Shown here: positions 32,696 to 39,982 of the stretch, piece after piece
Layout of the letters: each line of letters opens with the position of its first letter
How positions within the stretch are numbered: the stretch's first letter is position 1
Notes under the pieces: generated by a model
The model's database searches: none
The model's input: only the letters and a program-made list of their open reading frames with translations
Told to the model about the DNA's origin: nothing
Assembly: GCF_015477805.1 (NCBI RefSeq)
Contig: NZ_JADLQL010000002.1
Coordinates: 434,001 to 498,000, forward strand
Direction of reading: 5' to 3'
Length of the DNA stretch: 64,000 nucleotides
From: Nocardia flavorosea
GTDB lineage: Bacteria > Actinomycetota > Actinomycetes > Mycobacteriales > Mycobacteriaceae
Translations under genes and position numbers: made by a program

Positions 32696-33841
32696 TCACT
32701 CCATATCCTCCCACCAGGAACGCCCCGGCGGGAGATCACGGATATCGAGCCGTTGTCCGGGTACCGGCACCGCGATTTCGGTCCCGGCCGTGGCCGCGGC
32801 TGCCACCAGCCGGCGCACCGGCTCGTCCCAGGGGTGCGGAGCCAGGTTGAAGGTCGCCCAGTGGATCGGCAGCAGCACACCGTGGCCCGGATCGCCACCG
32901 CACAGGTCGGCGTGGGCGCGCACCGCTTCCTCGGGATTCATATGGATATCGGCCCAGCTGTGGTTGTAGGCGCCGATGGGCAGCAGGGTGAGGTCGAACG
33001 GGCCGCACTGCGCCCCTGTCTCGGCGAACGCCTTGGTGAACCCGGTATCGCCGCCGAAATACACCCGATGCGCCGGCCCGGCCAGCGCCCAGCCCGCCCA
33101 CAGGGTGGTGTTGCGCACCAGCCCGCGGCCGGAGAAATGGCGAGCCTCGGCGCAGGTGATCGTCAGCTCGCTGTCCGAACCGTCGCGGGCGGACAGCGTA
33201 TGCGAGCCGCCCCAATCCAATTCGACGATCCGGGATTCCGGGACCCCCCAGTGCCGCAGATGCGCGCCCACCCCCAGCGGAACGACGAAAATCGCGCGCT
33301 GGGTGTACAGCAGGGTGGTGATGGTATCGGCGTCGAGATGGTCGTAGTGATCGTGCGAGATGACCACCGCATCCACCGGCGGCAGTTCTGTCAGCGCTAC
33401 CGGCACCGGATGGATCCGGCTCGGGCCCACCAGTCGCGACGGCGAAACCCGTTCGCTCCACACCGGATCGGTGAGCACCCGGAATCCGTCGACCTCGATC
33501 AGCGCGCTGGCGTGCCCGTACCAGGTGACGGCCAGTTCGGCGGCAACCGCCGGACGTTGCGGCTCGGCCAGCGGCACGGCGCCCTTGGGCCGCCCCGCCC
33601 GCATGGCCGACATCATCGCCAGCAACCCGGCGGGATTGTCGGGTACGACGATCGGCGACGCCGGCTCGGTGTTGTGGAACTGGCGATCGCGGTAGCTGCG
33701 CGCTCCGGCCGCGGTGGGCGCGATCGCGGAAACGGAGGCGCCGAGCGCCGCCGGTAACCCGTCCAGCGCACGCAGCACCCAGCCCAGTACGGTCATCCCG
33801 GCCAGCCCCGCCATCGCGGCGGGAAGAATACGGGGCCGCAT
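32696..33841 (-). CDS. NAPE-PLD-like metallo-beta-lactamase-fold hydrolase
   Basis: A 381-residue protein with an N-terminal hydrophobic anchor (about residues 7-25) and a metallo-beta-lactamase fold. It has the zinc motif SHDHYDHLD near residue 175, a further His in CAEARHFSGR, Asp in YFGGDTGF, and a final His in LPIHWATF. It resembles M. tuberculosis Rv0906 and the N-acyl-phosphatidylethanolamine phospholipase D group, so a membrane-lipid phosphodiester substrate is plausible. The ATG overlaps the echA6 stop by one base (TGATG). The order accD3, echA6, Rv0906-like is the one known in mycobacteria. Confidence 0.9.
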   Translation of the reverse strand: MRPRILPAAMAGLAGMTVLGWVLRALDGLPAALGASVSAIAPTAAGARSYRDRQFHNTEPASPIVVPDNPAGLLAMMSAMRAGRPKGAVPLAEPQRPAVAAELAVTWYGHASALIEVDGFRVLTDPVWSERVSPSRLVGPSRIHPVPVALTELPPVDAVVISHDHYDHLDADTITTLLYTQRAIFVVPLGVGAHLRHWGVPESRIVELDWGGSHTLSARDGSDSELTITCAEARHFSGRGLVRNTTLWAGWALAGPAHRVYFGGDTGFTKAFAETGAQCGPFDLTLLPIGAYNHSWADIHMNPEEAVRAHADLCGGDPGHGVLLPIHWATFNLAPHPWDEPVRRLVAAAATAGTEIAVPVPGQRLDIRDLPPGRSWWEDME

Positions 33842-34566
33842 CACCGGCCCACGAATTTCGGGGCGCGCTTCTCCTTGCGGGCCTGCCGGCCCTCCTCGGC
33901 GTCCTCGCTGTTCCATGCTGCCTCCAAGGCGGACTGCTGTTCCTTGGGTGACGGCCCCCGGGTGCCGTCGTCGTTGAGTTCCAGCTTCAGATGACGCAGC
34001 GACAGCGGCGCGAGTTCGGCCACCGATTTCGCCCAGGTCTGCGCGTCGGCCGGTGTACCGAGACGGTTGGCGAAGCCGAAGGTGTAAGCGTCGGCGGCCG
34101 AGATGGGTTCGGCGCCGAGCAGGACAGTACGGGCGGGGCCGCCGCCGAGCAGCGAGACCAGCCGCCGAGTGGTCCAGCGATCCACCGAAATCCCCAGTTT
34201 CGCCGCGGGAATCGCCAGATACGAATCCGGCGCCATGACCCGCAGATCCGCGGCCATGGCCAGTTGCACCCCGGCGCCGAGCGCAGGCCCGTTGAGGGCG
34301 GCGATCACCGGCACCGGCAACGCCTCGACCTCGTGCAGCATCTCCAGCAGAGCGTCGAGGAATTCGGTGGAGTACACACCGTCCAGATCCGCGCCCGCGC
34401 TGAACACCGGCCCGCGGCCGGTGACCACGATGACGCGGGCGTTGTGTGAGGCCTGCAGGAATGCTTCCCGCAGTTGCACGACCAGGTCCAGGTTCAGCGC
34501 GTTACGGCGCTCTTCACGCTGCAGTTCGATGGTGACGACGTCGCCGTCGCGGCTGACCCCGAGCAT
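33841..34566 (-). CDS. echA6: Enoyl-CoA hydratase/isomerase family protein EchA6
   Basis: A 241-residue crotonase-fold protein. It has the oxyanion-hole segments GRGPVFSAGADL and ALNGPALGAGVQLAMAADLR. The usual catalytic Glu pair is not obvious (IPAAKLGI occurs where active hydratases have Glu), in line with M. tuberculosis EchA6, which is reported to lack hydratase activity and to bind acyl-CoA for mycolate synthesis. The ATG at 34566 has AAGGA 5 nt upstream. It is coupled to the downstream hydrolase by a one-base overlap and placed as in mycobacteria next to accD3-region genes. Confidence 0.85.
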   Translation of the reverse strand: MLGVSRDGDVVTIELQREERRNALNLDLVVQLREAFLQASHNARVIVVTGRGPVFSAGADLDGVYSTEFLDALLEMLHEVEALPVPVIAALNGPALGAGVQLAMAADLRVMAPDSYLAIPAAKLGISVDRWTTRRLVSLLGGGPARTVLLGAEPISAADAYTFGFANRLGTPADAQTWAKSVAELAPLSLRHLKLELNDDGTRGPSPKEQQSALEAAWNSEDAEEGRQARKEKRAPKFVGR

Positions 34567-34718
34567 GTGTGTCCTTCCCCGCTCAACGAATACCGATCCA
34601 ACAGCCAATAACGAAGCGTTACCGACCACTCTGCCACAGCGGCGGGCCGGCCCACCCGGTGCGACGCGGGGTGGCGTCCGCCGGGCGCGGGGACGATACG
34701 GGGACCGGTGCGCGACTT

Positions 34719-35576
34719 TCAGGTATCCAGGCCGAGCGCGAAGGTCGCGGGATCCGCTCCGGTCCGGGTGCCACTGTCCAATCCGGAGATGGCGCTCATC
34801 TGCTCGGCGGCGAGCTCGAAGCCGAAAACGTCGAAATTCTGCTCGATCCGCTCGGGTGTCACCGATTTCGGGATGACGATATTGCCGAGCTGCAGATGCC
34901 AGCGGATGATCACCTGCGCCGGCGTGCGCTGCACTTCCCCGGCGATCCGGGTGACCACCGGATCGCCGAGCAGGGTGCCCTGCCCGAGCGGGCTCCACGC
35001 CTCGGTGGCGATGGCGTGCTCGGCGTGATATTCGCGCAGTTCGCGCTGAACGAGCCTGGGATGCAGTTCGATCTGGTTCACCGACGGGGTCTCCCCCGTT
35101 TCGGCGATAACCTTTTCCAGGTCGGTCACGCGGAAGTTCGAGACACCGATGGAACGCACCCGGCCGTCCGCCTTGAGGCGCTGGAAGGCCCGGAAGGTGT
35201 CCACGAATCTGTCCGCGGCGGGGACGGGCCAGTGGATCAGGTACAGGTCCACATATTCCAGGCCCAGCCGGTCGAGACTCGCCTCGCAGGCGCGCAGGGT
35301 CGATTCGTAGCCCTGGTCGGAGTTCCAGAGTTTGGTGGTGACGAAGACCTCGTCCCGGGGCAGGCCGAAATGCCGGATGGCGCGGCCGGTGCCTTCCTCG
35401 TTCTGGTAGGCGGCCGCAGTGTCGATACTGCGGTAACCGGCGCGCAGCGCGGTGGTGACGGTATCGAAGACCTGGTCCGGCGGCACTTGGAAGACCCCGA
35501 AACCGAGCTGCGGAATCAGGCTCCCGTCGTTGAGCACGATGGGCGGGACAACACCGATCTCACGTCTAGTGGTCAC
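34719..35576 (-). CDS. Aldo/keto reductase
   Basis: A 285-residue NADPH-dependent reductase of the (beta/alpha)8 AKR family. The catalytic tetrad is present: Asp and Tyr in IDTAAAYQNEEGTG, Lys in VTTKLWNSD, His in LIHWP. The C-terminal cofactor motif IPKSVTPERIEQNFDVF is intact. It belongs to the 2,5-diketo-gluconate reductase-like (AKR5) type that reduces varied aldehydes. The GTG at 35576 is chosen because upstream codons are non-family. It is divergent from a small XRE regulator whose start lies 100 nt away. Confidence 0.93.
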   Translation of the reverse strand: MTTRREIGVVPPIVLNDGSLIPQLGFGVFQVPPDQVFDTVTTALRAGYRSIDTAAAYQNEEGTGRAIRHFGLPRDEVFVTTKLWNSDQGYESTLRACEASLDRLGLEYVDLYLIHWPVPAADRFVDTFRAFQRLKADGRVRSIGVSNFRVTDLEKVIAETGETPSVNQIELHPRLVQRELREYHAEHAIATEAWSPLGQGTLLGDPVVTRIAGEVQRTPAQVIIRWHLQLGNIVIPKSVTPERIEQNFDVFGFELAAEQMSAISGLDSGTRTGADPATFALGLDT

Positions 35577-35640
35577 CGCTTCGACGGTAGGAGTGGTTCG
35601 GCGGCAGGTCAACGAATACGAGTCCCGTGTCCGAACTTAC

Positions 35641-35669
35641 TTGACAGATCGTTGGGTTTTTACAACACT
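35641..35669 (+). promoter_or_regulatory. Promoter of the small XRE gene
   Basis: TTGACA (35641-35646), 17 nt, AACACT (35664-35669), then 7 nt to the GTG at 35677. A full -35/-10 promoter whose predicted start point is the start codon: leaderless. Confidence 0.6.
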
Positions 35670-35676
35670 CTGTTGT

Positions 35677-35955
35677 GTGAGCCCAGTAAGACGCGGGGAA
35701 ACCCTTCCGATCTACAACCGCATCGCAGTCCTGCGGGCAGAACACCGGATGTCGCGGGCCGCACTGGCGGAGGCAGTGAACGTCAACCCACAGACGATCG
35801 GCGCACTCGAGCGCGGCAACCACTACCCGAGCCTCGACCTGGCCCTGCGGATCTGCGAAGTGTTCGGGCTACCGGTCGAGGCGGTGTTCTCCCGCACCGA
35901 ATTCACCCCACTGTCGGCCGAGGTATATCCGCGCGAGAAAGGAAAGCTGCCATGA
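35677..35955 (+). CDS. Small XRE-family transcriptional regulator
   Basis: A 92-residue helix-turn-helix protein (IYNRIAVLRAEHRMSRAALA and VNPQTIGALERGNHYPSL) of the short single-domain type related to YgzD/PlcR-like regulators. The GTG at 35677 is fixed by a TTGACA/AACACT promoter ending 7 nt before it. It overlaps the following membrane-protein gene by 4 nt (ATGA). Pairs of a short XRE regulator with a membrane protein of this kind are frequent in actinobacteria and firmicutes, and the regulator normally controls its own operon (inference). Confidence 0.88.
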   Translation: MSPVRRGETLPIYNRIAVLRAEHRMSRAALAEAVNVNPQTIGALERGNHYPSLDLALRICEVFGLPVEAVFSRTEFTPLSAEVYPREKGKLP

Positions 35956-36500
35956 CCGCAGCCACCGAACCGACCACCCTGATCGACCGCTACCAGGCCC
36001 ACCGTGTCCGGCGCTGGCTCGCCCGGGAGAAAAAACTCGCCGGTATGCTGCCCGGCTGGCGCACCCGCGGCCGCCGCCGTGGGCTGACGATCACCGTTGC
36101 CGCGGCCCTCACCGGACTGCTCATCACCGGCGTACTGTGCGCGTTCGGCCTCGAATGGGCCGCGCTCCTGGCCGGCGTGAGCGCCCTGGTGTTCCTGTCC
36201 TCCTGGACCATGCTGCGGATCGTGTCGCACGCCCAGGACAACGCACCCGCCGAAACCCTGGACGAAATGGAGATGACCCAGCGCGAAGCCGCCCGCTCGA
36301 TCGGCCTCACGATCACGCAATCACTGTGCATCGTCCCGACGATGTACCTGATCTACAGCGGCGCGCTGTTCCCGGAGGCCGACGCCTTCCGTACCGCCTA
36401 CGCCGGCGGCGTCATGCTCCTGGCAACGCTACTGGCCGGCGGATGCGCACCCGCCATGATCCTCGCCTGGTCGAAACCCGACCCGGAACCGGAGAGCTGA
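35952..36500 (+). CDS. Membrane protein coupled to the XRE regulator
   Basis: A 182-residue protein with four hydrophobic segments (about residues 45-65, 67-88, 120-140 and 148-168), an Arg-rich cytoplasmic N-terminus and an acidic loop (LDEMEMTQREAARS) between segments 2 and 3. No enzyme motif is seen. Translation is coupled to the regulator by an ATGA overlap, and GGAAAG lies upstream. Function unknown. The 72 nt after it, to the convergent accD3 end, show no clear hairpin. Confidence 0.85.
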   Translation: MTAATEPTTLIDRYQAHRVRRWLAREKKLAGMLPGWRTRGRRRGLTITVAAALTGLLITGVLCAFGLEWAALLAGVSALVFLSSWTMLRIVSHAQDNAPAETLDEMEMTQREAARSIGLTITQSLCIVPTMYLIYSGALFPEADAFRTAYAGGVMLLATLLAGGCAPAMILAWSKPDPEPES

Positions 36501-36572
36501 GAACCGGGGCATCACCCTTGTCCGCCCGGAGGCGACGGCCGCCGAATTCCCGACGCCGACCCCACCGGATCC

Positions 36573-38531
36573 TCAATCCGGAAGCCCGAGACGCCGGTAA
36601 CGAAGGTGCCGAGTCGCACGCAGCTGCTCCGGCGGCCGCGCGGACAGGGCGGTCAGTTCCTCGGCGATCGCAGTGACCATGCGGCGCGCGAAATCGTCCG
36701 GTTCCACCGCGGCGTCGGGGTATTCGGGAACTATCCGGTCCACGACCCCGTCGGCCAGCAGATCCGCCGACCGGATCCGCTGCTCCGCGGCCGATTCCGC
36801 GGCGTGCCCGGTATCGCGGTGGACGATGGCGCTTGCGCCCTCCGGCGGCAGCGGCGCAAGCCAGCCGTGGGTGGCGGCCAGTACCCGGTCGGCGGGCAGC
36901 AAGGCCAGTGCGCCGCCGCCGGTTCCCTGGCCGAGCAGCACCGAGACGGTAGGCGTATCCAAGGTCACCAGATCGGCGATGCAGCGGGCGATTTCGGGTG
37001 CCAGACCCCGTTCCTCGGCCTCCTTGGACAATGCCGCGCCGATCGTATCGATCACCAGAACCAGCGGCAGCCGCAGTTCGGCGGCGAGCTGCATACTGCG
37101 CCGCGCCGACCGCAGCGCGGCCGGGCCCATCGTGTGCTCCGGATCCTGGTTCGCGCGATCGTGCCCGAACACCACACACGGACGCCCCTGGAAACGAGCC
37201 AGCGCAAGGACCACTGTGCGATCGGATTCCCCCTGACCGGTTCCGCTGAGCGGCACCCGCTGCCTGCTCCGGCGCAGAAGTTCGCGAATACCCGGCCGCT
37301 CGGGTCGCCGCGAAATACGCACCGACTCCCACGCCACGAGCGGCCCGGTCGCCGCCCCCCGCCGATGTCCGCCTGCGGACCGCCCGGGCCCGCCGCCGAG
37401 GTCCCCGGAGTTCACGGCCGTTGTCTCCCGCCCCTCGCCGCCCGGAGTCTCTGTCCCCCGAACCGCAGCACCCGCGACTTTCGGCTCCTGAGCCTCAGCA
37501 CCCGTGACCTCCGGCACCCCGGCCTCAGCGGCCGAGCTCTCGGGCCTCCGGAGCTCGGTGTCGGAGGTGGGTCGCCGCCTGATCTCGGCGACCGACGCTT
37601 CTGTCTCCCCGGTCTCAGCGACCGGGGCCTCGGCCGCCCCGGTCTCGTTGTCCGGGCCCTTCCCCCGCCGACGCTCGGCGGCCGCAGGTTCCTTCCCCCG
37701 AGCCTCGTGAACCGGAGAACTCGCGGTCAACGATATTCCACCGGCCGACTCCGGCCGCGCAACGGCCGGCCGATCCGCCGCTGCGGCGGGCAGTATCGGC
37801 TCGGCACCGGTGCGGCGCTCCCCCACTGGGCTTTCCGGCTCATCCGGGAGCCCACTGAACACGCTCAGCGCCCGGTGGGCGATCCGCCGGAAGACCGATA
37901 CCTCGACGACCCCGTCGATGACCCCGCTCCGATACAGGTTCTCCGCGGTTTGCACGCCGGGCGGGAACGGCCGGCCGTACAGCGCTTCGTACACGCGTGG
38001 CCCCAGAAAGCCGATGAGCGCTCCGGGTTCGGCGAAGGTGATATGCCCCAGCGACCCCCACGACGCGAACACCCCGCCCATGGTCGGATTCCGCAGGTAC
38101 ACGATGTAGGGGTGACCGGCCGATTTATGCGCGGCGACCGCCCCGGCGATCTTCACCATCTGCACGAAGGCGACCGTGCCCTCCTGCATCCTGGTACCGC
38201 CCGAGGTCGGTGAGACGACCAGCGGCAGCCGCTCTGCCGTCGCCCGCTCGACAGCGCCGACGATACGTTCGGCGGCCGCGACACCCACCGAGCCCGCCAG
38301 GAACGCGAACTCACAAGCGATGACCGCGATTCGCCGGCCGCGCAACCTGCCCTCGCCGGTGCGCACGGATTCGTCGGTACCGGACCTGGCGGCCGCCTCG
38401 GCCAGCGCTGACCGGTAGGCGCCGGTCCGCGCCACCGCGATCGGTGGCGCATCCCAGCTCACGAACGTTCCCGGATCGAGTAGCGCGTCGAGTAGCTCGC
38501 GCGAGCCGATCCGGTGTTTCGCCGGCGTCAT
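36573..38531 (-). CDS. accD3: Fused beta/alpha acyl-CoA carboxyltransferase (AccD3-like)
   Basis: A 652-residue carboxyltransferase with both halves in one chain. Residues 1-235 resemble the AccD beta half (SGGTRMQEGT and NPTMGGVFASWG oxyanion-hole motifs). Residues 430-652 resemble the AccA alpha half (GHDRANQDPEHTMGPAALRSARR and the GQGTGGGALAL motif). Between them lies a Pro/Glu/Ala-rich linker of about 180 residues with repeated GAE/TETP/EAP elements, much longer than in M. tuberculosis AccD3 (495 aa, from memory). There is no N-terminal zinc ribbon. It transfers carboxyl from carboxybiotin to an acyl-CoA; no biotin carrier gene is nearby. It lies 72 nt downstream of the conservon on the same strand. 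Confidence 0.88.
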   Translation of the reverse strand: MTPAKHRIGSRELLDALLDPGTFVSWDAPPIAVARTGAYRSALAEAAARSGTDESVRTGEGRLRGRRIAVIACEFAFLAGSVGVAAAERIVGAVERATAERLPLVVSPTSGGTRMQEGTVAFVQMVKIAGAVAAHKSAGHPYIVYLRNPTMGGVFASWGSLGHITFAEPGALIGFLGPRVYEALYGRPFPPGVQTAENLYRSGVIDGVVEVSVFRRIAHRALSVFSGLPDEPESPVGERRTGAEPILPAAAADRPAVARPESAGGISLTASSPVHEARGKEPAAAERRRGKGPDNETGAAEAPVAETGETEASVAEIRRRPTSDTELRRPESSAAEAGVPEVTGAEAQEPKVAGAAVRGTETPGGEGRETTAVNSGDLGGGPGRSAGGHRRGAATGPLVAWESVRISRRPERPGIRELLRRSRQRVPLSGTGQGESDRTVVLALARFQGRPCVVFGHDRANQDPEHTMGPAALRSARRSMQLAAELRLPLVLVIDTIGAALSKEAEERGLAPEIARCIADLVTLDTPTVSVLLGQGTGGGALALLPADRVLAATHGWLAPLPPEGASAIVHRDTGHAAESAAEQRIRSADLLADGVVDRIVPEYPDAAVEPDDFARRMVTAIAEELTALSARPPEQLRATRHLRYRRLGLPD

Positions 38532-38603
38532 CCGAGCCGTCCCCGGCTGCCCGGCACCTCAACTGTCCACACCGGCACACCGACCAGTATGACCGGCACC
38601 GGA

Positions 38604-39206
38604 TCAGTATCCGCGGGTGACCTTCTGCAGGGCGTACTCGGTGAGCCGCACCAGCGCTTCCTTGGCCGGTTCCCGGCGCCGGGCGTCGATCGGCATGATC
38701 GGCACATCGGCGGGGACTGCCAGCGCCTGACGAATATCTTCGATCGGGTACTGCGGGGCGTCGTCGAACTGGTTGAGCGCCACGAGGAACGGCAGGTTGC
38801 GCGCCTCGAAGTAGTCGACCGCCGCGAAGCTGTCCTCCAGTCGCCGGGTATCGATCAACACCACCGCGCCGATGGCGCCACGGATCAGGTCGTCCCACAT
38901 GAACCAGAAGCGGTACTGGCCCGGGGTGCCGAACAGGTACAGCACCAGGTCGTCGGCCAGGCTGATACGGCCGAAGTCCATGGCCACCGTGGTGGTGGAT
39001 TTGCTCTCGATACCCGCGAGACTGTCGATCCCGGCACTGGCATTGGTCACCAGAGCCTCGGTTCTCAACGGGACGATTTCCGAAACTGCCCCCACCAGCG
39101 TCGTTTTGCCCACGCCGAACCCGCCTGCAACCACGATCTTCGCCGAAGTCGGTTTGCTAATACGGGTATCGACCTGCGCCGTCGAATCAAATACGCCGGA
39201 GTCCAC
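38604..39206 (-). CDS. Conservon Ras-like GTPase (CvnD type)
   Basis: A 200-residue small GTP-binding protein. The P-loop is GGFGVGKTT near residue 28, the G3 region is LFGTPGQYRFW (DxxG replaced by GTPG, as in conservon and MglA-like GTPases), and the G4-like segment is LNQFDDA. There is no lipid anchor. In conservons it associates with the roadblock and DUF742 partners and the sensor kinase at the membrane. The GTG at 39206 overlaps the DUF742 gene by 20 nt. Confidence 0.93.
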   Translation of the reverse strand: MDSGVFDSTAQVDTRISKPTSAKIVVAGGFGVGKTTLVGAVSEIVPLRTEALVTNASAGIDSLAGIESKSTTTVAMDFGRISLADDLVLYLFGTPGQYRFWFMWDDLIRGAIGAVVLIDTRRLEDSFAAVDYFEARNLPFLVALNQFDDAPQYPIEDIRQALAVPADVPIMPIDARRREPAKEALVRLTEYALQKVTRGY

Positions 39207-39561
39207 TGAGAACCCTTTCGATCAGCTCGCGACGTTCATCGTCGCTGGAATCGTCTTTCAAAGTCGCCGAAACGCGGACATGCCCGGCTTCGATGAGGTC
39301 CGCTACAAGTACTCGCGCCACCCCGATCGGTATACCCAGTCGCGCCGCTAGTTCGGCGACCGACGGCGACTCCCTGCACAACTCGACTATCGAATTCTCG
39401 ATATTGCTCAGTTCGTACTGGCGTTCGAGCGGAATGGGATGAGACGCGACGAGAGCCTCGAGCGCCAGCTCCACCTTCGGTCTGGTACGACCGGCGGTCA
39501 GCGAGTACGGGCGCACGAGACTGGGCTCGGAGCCTCCCACGCGGTGATCCTCTATGTCCAT
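39187..39561 (-). CDS. Conservon DUF742 protein (CvnC type)
   Basis: A 124-residue DUF742 protein with the typical order: SLVRPYSLTAGRT at the start, then a winged-helix-like region (SVAELAARLGIPIGVARVLVADL) and a conserved end (ERVLSGLRRI). Its role is thought to be a link between the GTPase and the kinase complex. It begins 7 nt after the roadblock gene and overlaps the GTPase gene by 20 nt, so the four-gene order sensor, roadblock, DUF742, GTPase is exact. Confidence 0.93.
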   Translation of the reverse strand: MDIEDHRVGGSEPSLVRPYSLTAGRTRPKVELALEALVASHPIPLERQYELSNIENSIVELCRESPSVAELAARLGIPIGVARVLVADLIEAGHVRVSATLKDDSSDDERRELIERVLSGLRRI

Positions 39562-39568
39562 CCCACCA

Positions 39569-39982
39569 TCAGGAACCCATTGTGACGCGTGGAGTGGCCT
39601 GAACTGTCTGGCCCACGCGTTCGACCAACAAAGCCATCTCGTATCCGACCTGTCCGATATCGCAGGACGTATTGGTCAGGACAGCGAGGTATGACCCGTC
39701 GCCCACCGCCATCAGCAGCAGGTAACCGTGTTCCATTTCGACGACGGACTGCAGCACCGTGCCGCCCTCGAAAAGATTGGACACACCCACCGAGAGACTG
39801 GCCAGACCGGCCGTGACAGCCGAGAGCTGTTCGGCTCGATCGACCGGTAGCTGGGCACTCGCCGCCATCAGCAGGCCGTCGGCCGAGACCAGAACGGCAT
39901 GGGCTACGCCAGGAACCTCGCCTGCGAAGTTCGAAACCAGCCAATCCAACTGACGGTTCGTACCACCTAGTTCGGGGTTCAT
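39569..39982 (-). CDS. Conservon roadblock/LC7-domain protein (CvnB type)
   Basis: A 137-residue roadblock/LC7 protein, probably the GTPase-activating or scaffolding partner of the Ras-like GTPase, similar to MglB. Typical segments are [21 protein letters not shown] and [17 protein letters not shown]. The start overlaps the sensor kinase stop by 4 nt (ATGA), so expression is coupled. Confidence 0.94.
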   Translation of the reverse strand: MNPELGGTNRQLDWLVSNFAGEVPGVAHAVLVSADGLLMAASAQLPVDRAEQLSAVTAGLASLSVGVSNLFEGGTVLQSVVEMEHGYLLLMAVGDGSYLAVLTNTSCDIGQVGYEMALLVERVGQTVQATPRVTMGS

